Assembly: GCA_963827595.1 (NCBI GenBank) | Contig: CAWHBT010000005.1 | Location: forward strand, 62,001-126,000 | Direction of reading: 5' to 3' | Origin: DATEDA01 sp963827595 | GTDB taxonomy: Bacteria > Pseudomonadota > Gammaproteobacteria > Burkholderiales > SG8-39 | DNA: 64,000 nucleotides | Part shown: in pieces, positions 21,438 to 29,931 of the stretch | Layout of the letters: the number at the start of each line of letters is the position of its first letter | How positions within the stretch are numbered: the first letter of the stretch is position 1 | Notes under the pieces: generated by a model | Database searches by the model: none | What the model saw: only the letters and a program-made list of their open reading frames with translations | Told to the model about the DNA's origin: nothing | Translations under genes and position numbers: made by a program

Positions 21438-21474
21438 CTTGACGAACGCCCTCATAGAAGCAGACGTTGAACGT

Positions 21475-22011
21475 TCACAGTGAGGGGCGCGCGCCGCTCT
21501 TGCGCGACTCCCTTATCAGCGACACACGATTCATATGCTTCCCGATTCTTAGGAAGACGATGAATACTGCGCCAGCCGAAGCAAACATGCGAACTACGTC
21601 GTATACGCGCGAGGACGCGAGCCACGGAAACGTTCCGCTTAGCAGCGCAAAGACAGGTTCGACGAGTATGTAAAAGCCGCCCCATACAAGGGTGAGCGTA
21701 GTAAGCGAGACGGGTGCGTTAAGACAGGAGAAATCCACAAGAAAATGCCTCGTTGGGTCAACGCGGCACTTCCCAAGGCAGAATCCAATTCCCACCACGC
21801 AGAACAGGATCAGAAAAGCTAGCTCGATAAGCCATACCAGCCAGAAAAATTGAGGATCACCGGTTCGTGGAGTCGGAAAGAGAAACAAATAGGCCGGAAT
21901 TATCCAAATAAGAAAGCTAGCTATGAGATACAGCGATTGTTCCCGCGCTGTGATGCGACCGGCTGCCAGATCGTCGCCCACACCTTTTGCGCTGATTAGC
22001 CGGATGGCCAT
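21475..22011 (-). CDS. Hypothetical four-helix membrane protein
   Basis: A 178-residue protein with four hydrophobic segments (YLIASFLIWIIPAYLFLF; FFWLVWLIELAFLILFCVVG; SLTTLTLVWGGFYILVEPVF; MFASAGAVFIVFLRIG) and a basic C-terminus. Its coding sequence is visibly richer in A and T than the surrounding genes, which suggests recent transfer. It starts at ATG 22011 and ends 18 bases from the IS1111-type element. The family is not recognised. It could be a truncated or novel integral membrane protein; no catalytic motif is visible. Confidence 0.6.
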   Translation of the reverse strand: MAIRLISAKGVGDDLAAGRITAREQSLYLIASFLIWIIPAYLFLFPTPRTGDPQFFWLVWLIELAFLILFCVVGIGFCLGKCRVDPTRHFLVDFSCLNAPVSLTTLTLVWGGFYILVEPVFALLSGTFPWLASSRVYDVVRMFASAGAVFIVFLRIGKHMNRVSLIRESRKSGARPSL

Positions 22012-22088
22012 TGGGAGTCAGCTAACATCAGAACACATTTTTCAGTCTAACCGGATTTGGGTTTCCAGTTAACTGGAACTCCGCGTAA

Positions 22089-22250
22089 GCCAGCGGTAAT
22101 TGCACCTGAAACGAACGTCCGCTTCGGGGCAACTTATGAAACGGGGTCATGCGGCTGGTTGTGGCCGATCAGTGACCTTCGATCAGAAGTCGCAAAGCGA
22201 CCCGTTCCGGCCGTTCACGCTCCTCGAAAGCAGTCGTTCAAGCCTCGACG
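22089..22250 (+). repeat. Dispersed intergenic repeat, family 1, best-preserved plus copy
   Basis: The core reads TGCACCTGAAACGAACGTCC, GCTTCGGGGCAACTTATGAA and ACGGGGTCATGCGGCTGGTT then GTGGCCGATCAGTGACC. The complement of 37440-37545 carries the same text (GCACCTGCAACGAACGTCCG, TCATGCGGCTGGTGGTGGCC) with about 10% differences. It lies in the 403-base gap between the membrane protein and the hydrolase-LuxR gene, which holds nothing else recognisable. Confidence 0.8.
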
Positions 22251-22414
22251 AGCCTTACCTACCCGACGGCAACGTGAACCGACTCTAACGAGCCACGGTG
22301 ACGCTTTCTCGCGTCGAGGTGCCTATCCTCGGGAGCGACGCCGACCGGGGGGTGGCGCGAGGCCAGGCGGCCGCGCCTTGTTGCGAACGCGGCGCGTGGC
22401 TAAGCTAACGGGCC

Positions 22415-23497
22415 ATGGGTGACTTCCGGCAATCCGTCCATTTCACCTCCAGTTGCGACGGCGTCCGGCTGGCGTACGCCATTTCCGGCCGAGGGCATCC
22501 GCTGGTGCGCGTGCCGACCTGGATCAGCCACGTCGAGGACGACTGGCAGAGTCCGGTGATGCGGCACTTGGTATTCGAAATGGCGAGCCGGCACAATTTG
22601 ATCAACTACGACTGTCGAGGCGTCGGGATGTCACAACGCGATGCGCCGGACATGTCCCTCGACGCCTGGGTCCATGACCTCGAGGCGGTCGCCGACGCGG
22701 CCGGGCTGGAGCGCTTCGCGCTGTGGGGCATCTCGGGCGCGCCGGCGGTGGCGATCGCGTACGCCGTGCGTCACCCGGAGCGCGTGAGCCATCTTGTCCT
22801 TTGCGGCGGCTTCTGCCGTGGACGGCTGCGACGCGACGCCTCAGCGGCGGAGCTCGAGAAGGCGCGCGTGATGCAGGAGCTGATCGAGCAGGGCTGGGGC
22901 ACCGAAGAGCCGGCGTTCCGCCAGGTCTTCACGTCGCTGATGGTTCCAGGCGGGACGGCAGAGCAATGGCGCTGGTTCACAGACATGATGCGCAGAGCCA
23001 CCTCACCGCAAACCGCGCTACGCATGCTGCGTCTATGGCAGACGCTCGATGTGAGCGACCTTGCCCGCCAGGTGAGTTGCCCGACGCTGGTGCTGCACGC
23101 ACGGCGCGACGCGATCGTGCCGTACGAGGAAGGCAAGTTGATGGCGTCGCTGATCCCGGACGCCGAGTTCGTCACGCTCGATAGCGCGAACCATGTGATC
23201 CTCAACCACGAGCCAGCCTGGTCGCATCTGCGGGCCGAGCTGCGCCGCTTTCTTCCTGCGTCGGAGAACGCAGAAGACGCCGACCAGGGCGCCGGATTTG
23301 ACGATCTGACCGAACGCGAGCGCGAGGTGCTCGAACTGATCGCGCAAGGGCTCGGCAACGACGACATCGCGCAGCGACTCGCGATCAGCGAGAAGACCGT
23401 GCGCAATCACATCACGAACATCTTCGGAAAGCTTGCCGCGACGACCCGAGCACAGGCGATCGTGCGTGCTCGTCAGGCCGGCTTCGGTGCGCACTAA
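22415..23497 (+). CDS. Alpha/beta hydrolase fused to LuxR-type DNA-binding domain
   Basis: A 360-residue two-domain protein. Residues about 1-275 are an alpha/beta hydrolase with nucleophile elbow GISGAPA (Ser), acid in HARRDAIVPYEEG and His in SANHVILNHEP. Residues about 295-360 are a LuxR/GerE helix-turn-helix: FDDLTEREREVLELIAQGL, NDDIAQRLAISEKTVRNHIT. The hydrolase part may act as a ligand-binding or hydrolysing sensor that controls DNA binding; similar fusions are found in several proteobacteria. Promoter targets are unknown. ATG 22415 has only a weak ribosome site. Confidence 0.88.
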   Translation: MGDFRQSVHFTSSCDGVRLAYAISGRGHPLVRVPTWISHVEDDWQSPVMRHLVFEMASRHNLINYDCRGVGMSQRDAPDMSLDAWVHDLEAVADAAGLERFALWGISGAPAVAIAYAVRHPERVSHLVLCGGFCRGRLRRDASAAELEKARVMQELIEQGWGTEEPAFRQVFTSLMVPGGTAEQWRWFTDMMRRATSPQTALRMLRLWQTLDVSDLARQVSCPTLVLHARRDAIVPYEEGKLMASLIPDAEFVTLDSANHVILNHEPAWSHLRAELRRFLPASENAEDADQGAGFDDLTEREREVLELIAQGLGNDDIAQRLAISEKTVRNHITNIFGKLAATTRAQAIVRARQAGFGAH

Positions 23498-23618
23498 GCG
23501 ACCCATTAGGGCCCCCGCCCCACACCGATCTATAGGGTGTAGGACGGTCGCCTCATGACACGAGCGCGGACGTGCGCTGCAATGGTGGCGCCGGCAAGGA
23601 TGGCGGTCGGAGGCCAGC

Positions 23619-24572
23619 ATGAAACCGCGTCGCATCGTCGAGCTCCGCTCTGCGCGGAACGCGCTCGTCGGAACACAACTGTTGGTGGCGATCTGTGCCC
23701 ATGCCGCCGTGGCGGCGGTCGCGCAAACGATGGATCGAGCCCGCGTCGAGTCGGACGTCGAACTGGAGTACCGCGTGCAAGGCGCCGGGGAGCCGGTGGT
23801 GCTAGTGCATGCCGGCCTGTTCGCGGAGTGGTTCCAGCCCTTGCTGGATCAACCTGCCCTCGCGGCTCGCTATCGGGTGTTGAGCTTTCACCGCGTCGGC
23901 TATGCAGGTAGCAGCCGCGTGGCCGGGCCGGTCAGCATCGCGCGGCAAGCCGCGCATGTGCGCGCGTTGATGCGTTACCTCGGCATCGAGCGGGCTCATG
24001 TGGTCGGCCACTCGTCCGGCGGCAACATCGCGTTGCAGCTCGCGCTCGACGCTCCTGAGCAGGTGCAGTCGCTGTCGATCCTCGAGCCGGCGTTGCCGGT
24101 GGAAGGCGGCTCCGACCGCATGCTTGCGACGCGGCAGGCGGCGATGGCACCGATCGCCGCGCAGTTCCGCGCCGGGAACAAGGCTGCCGCCGTCGATGGC
24201 TTCATGCGCATGGTGTCGGGAGCAGCGTATCGCGCGCCATTCGAGCAAGCGCTACCCGGCGCCTTCGATCGAGGCGTGGTCGATGCGGACACGTTCTTTG
24301 GCCAGGAACTGCCCGCCGTCCAGCAGTGGCAGCTCGCGCGCGGCGATGCGAGCCGCATCACGCAACCGGTGCTCGCCGTCCTCGGTGAGAAGAGCCCGGA
24401 GGTATCGCCGATCTGGAGCGAGCGCCAGCAGTTGCTGTTGAGCTGGCTGCCGAACGTCGAGGGTTTCATCCTCCCAGGAACGACACATCTGCTGCACGTG
24501 CAGAACCCGCGCGGAATGGCCGAAGCTCTGGCTTCCTTCTTCGCGCGCCACCCGATGACGAGGGCGCGTTAG
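23619..24572 (+). CDS. Exported alpha/beta hydrolase
   Basis: A 317-residue alpha/beta hydrolase. The N-terminus has a charged start and hydrophobic stretch (LVGTQLLVAICAHAAVAAVA) compatible with export. The fold follows: VVLVHAGLFAEWFQPLL (oxyanion region), FHRVGYAGSS, nucleophile elbow VVGHSSGGNIALQ, and C-terminal His in LPGTTHLLHVQNP. The acid residue is probably in VLGEKSPEVSP (Glu). Substrate unknown. It follows the hydrolase-LuxR regulator by 120 bases on the same strand and could be its target gene. GGAGG lies upstream of ATG 23619. Confidence 0.82.
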   Translation: MKPRRIVELRSARNALVGTQLLVAICAHAAVAAVAQTMDRARVESDVELEYRVQGAGEPVVLVHAGLFAEWFQPLLDQPALAARYRVLSFHRVGYAGSSRVAGPVSIARQAAHVRALMRYLGIERAHVVGHSSGGNIALQLALDAPEQVQSLSILEPALPVEGGSDRMLATRQAAMAPIAAQFRAGNKAAAVDGFMRMVSGAAYRAPFEQALPGAFDRGVVDADTFFGQELPAVQQWQLARGDASRITQPVLAVLGEKSPEVSPIWSERQQLLLSWLPNVEGFILPGTTHLLHVQNPRGMAEALASFFARHPMTRAR

Positions 24573-24739
24573 TTGGACCTGGCGGCGCACCTCAGCCGCC
24601 TGTCACCATCCGCTTTGGTTCAAATCCCCCGCGGGGTCAGAAATTACAGCGCTCTTCCTCAAGCGGCGCAGAGACTCGCACCGCATATCTGCGACGATCT
24701 GCCGCTAGGCTGTCTACCAGCGTCGGCTGTTCTGGGGTC

Positions 24740-24825
24740 GGCACGACCGGCTGCTAATGGCCGATCAGCGACCGTCAGCCGAAAGGCTCAGTCGACCCGT
24801 TTCCGACATTCACACCGCTCCTGAA
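24740..24825 (+). repeat. Dispersed intergenic repeat, family 1, diverged copy
   Basis: Reads CGGCTGCTAATGGCCGATCA, GCGACCGTCAGCCGAAAGG, then GACCCGTTTCCGACATTCAC. It resembles 22150-22230. It fills most of the 259-base gap between two convergent genes. Confidence 0.5.
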
Positions 24826-24831
24826 GCAGCC

Positions 24832-26055
24832 TTAAGATCGCTGCTCAAGGGTGCTTTGATAAAAAAAGCGAATCATCTCGCGCGCAGCGTCCGGACCCTT
24901 CGGATCCACGTACGAGCCGTGCGGGCTCCCGCCAAACCACGCGTGACCGCCTCCATGCACCAGCCAGTGTTCGAGAACAACGCGTCCGGTCGAATCGCAG
25001 TGAACGGTGCGGGTATACGCGTGACCGCCTGGCACGTGGCCGCGTTGTGTCGAGGCATCGGCGCTCGATGCATCGTTCTTCTCCATCGATTGCGAGACCA
25101 CCTGCTCGCTGTTGCGAGGATGCACGGTTTTGTCCCGATCGCCGTGAAACACGATCGTCGGTGTTGCCGTCGCTCGCGGCGCTGACTCGGTATTGCGGCC
25201 AGCCACCGTTCCGCGCATGGCGGCGAACGCGGACGGGAGATCGTGCGCGCTTCCGCAGGCGAGACCCGAGTGGACGCCAACGGCCGCGTAGAGCTCAGGA
25301 TAGGCCGCCCCTAAAACCGCGGCCATGGCGCCGCCGGCCGACAGTCCAGCGACATAGACCTTAGCTGGGTCAATCCGGTAACGATTCATGACTTCGCGCG
25401 TCATGCCGGCGAGGATTGCCGGCTCGCCTTGGTCTCGGCGCTGGTCGCCGCGCTTGAACCAGTTCCAGCACCGCGAATGGTTGGCAGCACGGGTCTGCTC
25501 GGGATAGAGAACAAGACACTGCCACTCCTCGGCAAGCGCATTCATCCGGGTGCCGCTTGCAAAGTCGTCGGGTGTTTGCGTGCAACCGTGCAACATCACA
25601 ACAAGGGGGAGCGGTTGTCCCGCGTAGGTCGTCGGGATGTAGAGCTTGTAGGGGCGTGTCCCGGCTTGATTGGCATAAGCTCCGGTGACGAACTGTCCCG
25701 GTTGCCCGTCAACCACCGTCGTCTGTGGGGACGGCACGTCGGCGACTGAGGCGCGGTCGCGCCGGCCACGCAAGAAACGCTCGAGGCCGAAGCGCTGGGA
25801 TAGGTCGTCGCCCGGCGCCCCTTGAAGTGGAGTCAGATCACGGTCCGCGGGCTCCGCGACCGCTGAGAACTCGACGTCGATAACGTCGTCATTCGCGCCG
25901 CCGTCCCGGCCGGACGCGTGGCGCTCGGCACTTTCGGTGGCTGCCGAACTGTGCCGAAGGGTCCGCTGAATGAGGGCTGTGGCGTCAAGAAGACGCCCCG
26001 CGCGCGTGAGCCGAGTTGCCTCTACGAGGCCGATGGGTATTCCGCTGTTCTTCAA
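24832..26055 (-). CDS. PHB-depolymerase-family esterase
   Basis: A 407-residue alpha/beta hydrolase of the LpqC/PHB depolymerase family. After a 120-residue polar N-terminal part come PYKLYIPTTYAGQPLPLVVM LHGCTQTPDDF, the lipase box VAGLSAGGAMAAVLG (Ser), acid in FHGDRDKTVHP and His in HGGGHAWFGGSPHGSYVDP. No clear signal peptide, so it may be intracellular and act on polyhydroxybutyrate or another polyester, or on feruloyl esters. The frame opens with TTG 26055, preceded by AAGGGA; no ATG fits better. It lies 31 bases after the RHH regulator gene and is probably in its operon. Confidence 0.85.
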   Translation of the reverse strand: MKNSGIPIGLVEATRLTRAGRLLDATALIQRTLRHSSAATESAERHASGRDGGANDDVIDVEFSAVAEPADRDLTPLQGAPGDDLSQRFGLERFLRGRRDRASVADVPSPQTTVVDGQPGQFVTGAYANQAGTRPYKLYIPTTYAGQPLPLVVMLHGCTQTPDDFASGTRMNALAEEWQCLVLYPEQTRAANHSRCWNWFKRGDQRRDQGEPAILAGMTREVMNRYRIDPAKVYVAGLSAGGAMAAVLGAAYPELYAAVGVHSGLACGSAHDLPSAFAAMRGTVAGRNTESAPRATATPTIVFHGDRDKTVHPRNSEQVVSQSMEKNDASSADASTQRGHVPGGHAYTRTVHCDSTGRVVLEHWLVHGGGHAWFGGSPHGSYVDPKGPDAAREMIRFFYQSTLEQRS

Positions 26056-26086
26056 ATGATGTCCCTTCGCAGAAAGAGATAGGCAG

Positions 26087-26509
26087 CTAGCCGATACGCT
26101 CGGCCAGCGCAGCCTTCACTTTCGGACTGGCGCGCAGGGCGCCCAGGACCACGATTGAGGCGATCGTTTGCGCGGCGAGCTGCGCCGGCACGTCGTCGTC
26201 GATCGTCGCTAGGCCAAGTACCTGGATGTGCAGTTGCTCTCCGGCGTCCCGCACGCGCTCGAGATCCTGGCGGGTGTAGCGCTGCAAACCGAGCACCAAT
26301 GAACGTCGCGCCACGGTCTGCTTCAGGACGTCGCCGTGGCTGCCAAGCTGACTGCGGATTGCCATTCGAATGAAGTCCGTGCGGTTGGAATAGAACCCTT
26401 CCTGCACGAGCAAATCGATCTGTCCAAGGTCGACGTACCCGAGATTGATCGTGATCTTTTCCGAGTCGGGCTCTTTCCGCCGCGGCTCGACCAACCGAAG
26501 TTTGACCAT
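26087..26509 (-). CDS. Ribbon-helix-helix transcriptional regulator
   Basis: A 140-residue protein with an N-terminal CopG-like ribbon-helix-helix (SEKITINLGYVDLGQIDLLV then EGFYSNRTDFIRMAIRSQLG). The C-terminal part (residues about 60-140) has the form of an effector or oligomerisation region (TRQDLERVRDAGEQLHIQVL, IASIVVLGALRASPKVKAAL). Similar regulators are found next to PHB-depolymerase-like genes. I start at ATG 26509; an in-frame GTG at 26524 would overlap the putative operator. It probably represses its own operon with the esterase. Confidence 0.8.
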   Translation of the reverse strand: MVKLRLVEPRRKEPDSEKITINLGYVDLGQIDLLVQEGFYSNRTDFIRMAIRSQLGSHGDVLKQTVARRSLVLGLQRYTRQDLERVRDAGEQLHIQVLGLATIDDDVPAQLAAQTIASIVVLGALRASPKVKAALAERIG

Positions 26510-26513
26510 CTGT

Positions 26514-26546
26514 TTACCATCCACACACCATCCATATAGATGGTAA
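26514..26546. promoter_or_regulatory. Putative autoregulatory operator of the RHH gene
   Basis: Nested inverted repeats lie just upstream of the regulator start: TTACCATC (26514-26521) with GATGGTAA (26539-26546), and CCATC (26528-26532) with GATGG (26539-26543). Short GATGG-type repeats fit ribbon-helix-helix dimers that bind in tandem. Binding is inferred. Confidence 0.5.
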
Positions 26547-26734
26547 TATAGCACACGCTACGGACGGATTAAAGGAACCGAAGGGCTAGTGAGATCGAAG
26601 GCGCAATTAAGCCCGCTCTAGGACGAGGCGCCGAGCGTCGTCGTCTGGGACTCGATAGGAAGAGTCAACACTGTGTAGTCAGCGGCCAAGTCACTGAGAC
26701 GAGGGTCACCGAATACGGTTCGTGTTGATCAAAC

Positions 26735-26815
26735 TGAGCGGTAGTGTCCGCTATCGGGCAGGACGCACTATGACCGCTCATGGCCGATAAGGGAAGTCCG
26801 CGAAGGCCCGCTTCT
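26735..26815 (+). repeat. Dispersed intergenic repeat, family 1 variant
   Basis: GAGCGGTAGTGTCCGCTATC, then CCGCTCATGGCCGATAAGGG and AAGTCCGCGAAGGCCCGCTT. It matches 19517-19592 module by module and is cut by the MITE at its right end. Confidence 0.65.
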
Positions 26816-26816
26816 C

Positions 26817-26963
26817 TAGCAGGCTGTTGAAAAACGAAACCGAGTATCTCTTATGCGTCTGAAGTTGCCTAAATCTTGTGCAAAAAGCGCGTGGTTTGCT
26901 CAAAAAATAGGCAACTTGCACTCGTTCACGACGTTGCAGAATCGAATTTCAACAGCCTGCTAG
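26817..26963. mobile_element. 147-bp MITE-like element
   Basis: Both ends show CTAGCAGGCTGTTGAAA (26817-26833) and its exact complement TTTCAACAGCCTGCTAG (26947-26963). The outer CTAG on both sides can be read as a 4-bp target duplication, leaving 13-bp terminal repeats. The 113-base interior is A/T-rich and has no ORF. It must be mobilised in trans by a transposase recognising CAGGCTGTTGAAA ends; the adjacent IS1182 has different ends. Confidence 0.75.
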
Positions 26964-26983
26964 AGCCCGACCGGCAGCAACGG

Positions 26984-28585
26984 GTCGAGACCGTGTGAAA
27001 ACTATCTGCGGCCGTGGAGGTCAGATGGCTCATCGGGTTGATGGAGCCGTTAATGGGCCGATACATCGATGGACAGGAGCGCACGCAAAGCGTCCTGTTT
27101 CCGGAGCGGCTGGACGACTGGATCGATGAGGACAACCCGGTGCGTGCGGTCGATGTGTTCGTCGACGCACTGGATCTGGGGCGCCTGGGCTTCGAGCGGG
27201 CCGCGCCCGCGGAGACGGGACGACCGGCATATCACCCGGCGACACTGCTGAAGATCTACATCTACGGGTATCTGAACCGGGTACAGTCCAGCCGGCGGCT
27301 GGAGCGCGAGGCGCAGCGCAACGTCGAGTTGATCTGGCTCACTGGCCGGCTGATGCCCGACTTCAAGACCATCGCCGACTTCCGCAAGGACAACGGTGAC
27401 GCGATCCGCACCGCCTGCCGCGAGTTCGTCCTGTTGTGCCGTGGTCTCGGCCTGTTCGAGGAGGCCACGGTCGCCATCGACGGCAGCAAGTTCAAGGCGG
27501 TCAACAACCGCGACAAGAACTTCACCGACCGCAAGCTGCAGGCACGGATGCAACAGCTCGACGAGAGTGTGCAGCGCTACCTCACGGAGCTGGACCGTGC
27601 TGACCGTGACCCGAGCCTGGTGACCGAGGCGCGGGTCGAGCACCTGAAGGACAAGCTCGCCCGCGTGAAGGAACAGATGGGCGCGCTGCGGCAGATCGCA
27701 CAGCAGCTCAACGAGTCCCCCGACCAGCAGGTCTCGCTGACCGACCCGGATGCCCGCTCCATGGCCACCAGCGGCCGCGGCACCGGCATCGTCGGCTACA
27801 ACGTGCAGACAGCGGTGGATACGAAGCACCACCTGATCGTGGCGCACGAGGTCACCAACATCGGTCACGACCGCACCCAACTGGCTGACATGGCGGAGCA
27901 GGCGAAGGCGGTCATCGGCCAGCCGATCACGGCCCTGGCCGACCGTGGCTACTTCAAAGGTGAGGAGATCCTGCGCTGTGCCGAGAACGGGATCGTGCCG
28001 CTGGTACCCAAGCCGCAGACCTCGAACAACAAGGCCATTGGCCTGTTCGACAAGACCGACTTCGTCTACCTCGAGGCCGACGACACCTACCGTTGCCCGG
28101 CGGGCGAGCGTGCCATCCACCGCATGACGGTGGTCGAGAATGGCATGACGCTGCACAAGTACTGGTCATCGGCCTGTCCGCGATGCCCGCTCAAGCCTAA
28201 GTGCACGACCGGAGTGGAGCGCCGGATCGCGCGTTGGGAACACGAGGCGGTGCTCGAATACATGCAGGCGCGGCTGAACCAGCGGCCGCAAGCGGCGCGC
28301 GAGCGACGGCAGACGGTGGAACACCCGTTCGCCACGCTCAAGGCCTGGATGGGGGCCTCGCACTTCCTGATGCGCACGCTATCGAAGGTGCGAACGGAAA
28401 TGAGCCTGCATGTGCTGGCCTACAACATGAAGCGAGTGATCAGGCTGCTCGGAACCGCTGCGCTGATCAAAGCGATGCAGGCATAGCGCAAGCGCGCCCG
28501 CTCGTCCACGCCAAACGGCGCCTCCCCACGCCGGCTACGACCCCTGTAGCCGCATCCTCAACCGCGTTTACACACAGTCTCGGTC
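26984..28585 (+). mobile_element. IS1182-family insertion sequence
   Basis: The transposase gene is flanked by imperfect inverted repeats: GTCGAGACCGTGTGAAAAC (26984-27002) and GTTTACACACAGTCTCGGTC (28566-28585), which match at about 14 of 19 positions when inverted. Total about 1.6 kb, normal for IS1182. The left end is 20 bases from the MITE. Exact ends are estimated. Confidence 0.75.
27053..28486 (+). CDS. IS1182-family transposase
   Basis: A 477-residue DDE transposase. The N-terminal DUF772-type domain reads MGRYIDGQERTQSVLFPERL, GRPAYHPATLLKIYIYGYLN and SRRLEREAQRNVELIWLTGR. Catalytic Asp residues are in ATVAIDGSKFKAVNN and ALADRGYFKG, and the Glu near RRQTVEHPFATLKAWMG. A Cys cluster (CPRCPLKPKCTTG) is present as in the family. 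The frame is intact, so the element may be active. ATG 27053 is chosen because family members begin MGR-[FY]-I; an earlier GTG at 27014 adds an unrelated leader. Confidence 0.92.
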   Translation: MGRYIDGQERTQSVLFPERLDDWIDEDNPVRAVDVFVDALDLGRLGFERAAPAETGRPAYHPATLLKIYIYGYLNRVQSSRRLEREAQRNVELIWLTGRLMPDFKTIADFRKDNGDAIRTACREFVLLCRGLGLFEEATVAIDGSKFKAVNNRDKNFTDRKLQARMQQLDESVQRYLTELDRADRDPSLVTEARVEHLKDKLARVKEQMGALRQIAQQLNESPDQQVSLTDPDARSMATSGRGTGIVGYNVQTAVDTKHHLIVAHEVTNIGHDRTQLADMAEQAKAVIGQPITALADRGYFKGEEILRCAENGIVPLVPKPQTSNNKAIGLFDKTDFVYLEADDTYRCPAGERAIHRMTVVENGMTLHKYWSSACPRCPLKPKCTTGVERRIARWEHEAVLEYMQARLNQRPQAARERRQTVEHPFATLKAWMGASHFLMRTLSKVRTEMSLHVLAYNMKRVIRLLGTAALIKAMQA

Positions 28586-28718
28586 GAAAGCGGACGTGAA
28601 AGAGCTAAACGATTACCGGCGACCGGCTGCACTCATCCTGCGGGCGGTAGTTCCCATCGTCAAGCGCATCGAGAAGCACTTGGGCTAGAAGCGCTTTGAT
28701 GCGGGTACGATACGAGGC

Positions 28719-28892
28719 ATGGAACCGCAATCGCTGACCGCGTACCTGGTGGCTGCAGGCCTAGCGGTCGGGGCAATCTACAGCGCGATCCTGGCCTACG
28801 AGGCATATCCGAAGGGCTGGAAAGTTGTGGCCTCAGCGCTGTGCGCGTTGGCCTTGGCTGCCTTGGCGTACTACACGCTGGCGAGACTCTAG
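28719..28892 (+). CDS. 57-residue two-helix membrane protein (possible)
   Basis: ATG 28719 opens a 57-codon frame with two hydrophobic helices: LTAYLVAAGLAVGAIYSAIL and ASALCALALAALAYYTLARL, joined by AYEAYPKGWKVV. The pattern of two clean helices and a charged loop argues for a real small membrane protein. The ribosome site (CGAGGC) is too close to be convincing, and it lies in degraded DNA. Function unknown. Confidence 0.45.
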   Translation: MEPQSLTAYLVAAGLAVGAIYSAILAYEAYPKGWKVVASALCALALAALAYYTLARL

Positions 28893-29036
28893 CGCCTCGC
28901 CGCGCCTCACACGACCGGAGCGCGCGAGCGCATATCACGCCGCCACGCACGGATGCGTGCGTACTCTATGTGCCAATGCAGGCGCTCTTGGACGGCAGCT
29001 ACAAACCGCCAAACGTCGAAAGAACGTAACCAGGAG

Positions 29037-29315
29037 CTCCCTGCGCGGCTCACGAGCCTAGATGCGCTCGACGCGTTCCGCGCACAGCGCCTCGTCCCCG
29101 CCCACGGCGAACTCGCAGAGGCGTCTGCCATCAGCCAGTACCGGAGCTACCTGACGGCACTGCAGGCGCGTGTCGCTGAGCTCAAAGGCGCAGGCAAATC
29201 GTCCGAGGAGGCCGCAGAGCTTCTGCGGGCGGAATTCCGCGCCAAGTATCCGGACTGGGCGCAACCGTTGCGCGTCCACGCCGCGGTCAACGCGATTTAC
29301 GCCGAGTTGCCGTGA
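29037..29315 (+). pseudogene. C-terminal fragment of an MBL-fold metallo-hydrolase
   Basis: The frame reads LDALDAFRAQRLVPAHGE (the last metal-binding His motif of MBL-fold enzymes), then a helical tail (YRSYLTALQARVAELKGAGK; EFRAKYPDWAQPLRVHAAVN) that ends normally at a TGA. The preceding 200 residues of a metallo-beta-lactamase fold are missing, and upstream sequence is unrelated. It is therefore a 3' remnant. Confidence 0.65.
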
Positions 29316-29802
29316 GGAATGCCGCATATGTCGCGATGGCTCCGAAGCGAAGTTCGCTAATCCCGCGGACTGCGAGGTAGAGTCTCCCAATGAGCCATCG
29401 GCTGCTGTGGATGGCACCCCGGCTGCGGAGTGGAAGGTACTGACGAGCATGGAACTCGCGACAGTCATCGTCTAACCCTGTCTTGCATCGAACGTTGAGC
29501 GGTAGTAGACGTCAGCTTTCTGGGGATTTGAACTTCCGCAATGGCTTCGCTACGTCGGCCGAGCCACCGCTATAGCGCAATCTCGGGTAACCGGTCATGG
29601 CCGTACAGAGAAGTCCGCAAACGTCCGCTTCTTTTTAGTGCACTAGGGTCAGCAACGGGTTTGCATGCAGGCGTTCAGGGGATCGAAACTGCCTCGACCC
29701 AGTGCCCAGATTCATCCCACCGGGCGCGCCAGTCAAATGAAGGGGTTGCACTACGAAGCCCCTTCGCTTTTTCTGGCCTGTGACCAATTTGTGCCCACAG
29801 AA
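29316..29802. other. Intergenic stretch with family-1 repeat (29493-29640)
   Basis: No gene. At 29493-29640 it contains GAGCGGTAGTAGACG, GGTCATGGCCGTACAGAGAAG and GTCCGCAAACGTCCGCTTCT, the family-1 modules in plus orientation. The last part runs into the amidohydrolase fragment. Confidence 0.55.
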
Positions 29803-29931
29803 TTCTCCACAAGCGACTACCCCAGCATGCCCTACGAGCGCATCCTGCGCGACTGGCGCGAACTCGGCTACAGTGACGCCCTCATGGAGAAGATCTTCCA
29901 CCAGAACGCGGAAAGGATCCTCGGACTATGA
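29803..29931 (+). pseudogene. C-terminal fragment of an amidohydrolase (ACMSD-like family)
   Basis: The final 42 codons read FSTSDYPSMPYERILRDWRE then LGYSDALMEKIFHQNAERIL GL. This is the usual end of amidohydrolase family 2 proteins (SDYPH.....W....L, then NA.R..G). The N-terminal metal-binding part is missing. Its TGA overlaps the ATG of the following lipoprotein gene (ATGA), so this was the upstream gene of an operon. Confidence 0.65.

Larger units (their letters stand above)
19869..21457 (+). mobile_element. IS110-family insertion sequence, IS1111 subgroup
   Basis: The transposase gene is bracketed by imperfect inverted repeats of about 33 bases. Outer arms are CTATGAGGGC (19869-19878) and GCCCTCATAG (21448-21457); inner arms are CCCCCTTGA (19890-19898) and TCAAGGGGG (21429-21437), with 11 and 10 bases between them. 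Subterminal repeats plus a long 3' non-coding region (about 350 bases) and a short 5' one are typical of the IS1111 subgroup. No target duplication is expected for this family. The exact ends are estimated. Confidence 0.75.

Noticed and set aside
24594..24650. Text GGTTCAAATCCCCCGCGGGG resembling a tRNA T-arm
   Set aside because: The flanking bases do not pair into a T-stem or acceptor and no CCA follows; only the loop-like TTCAAAT is shared.
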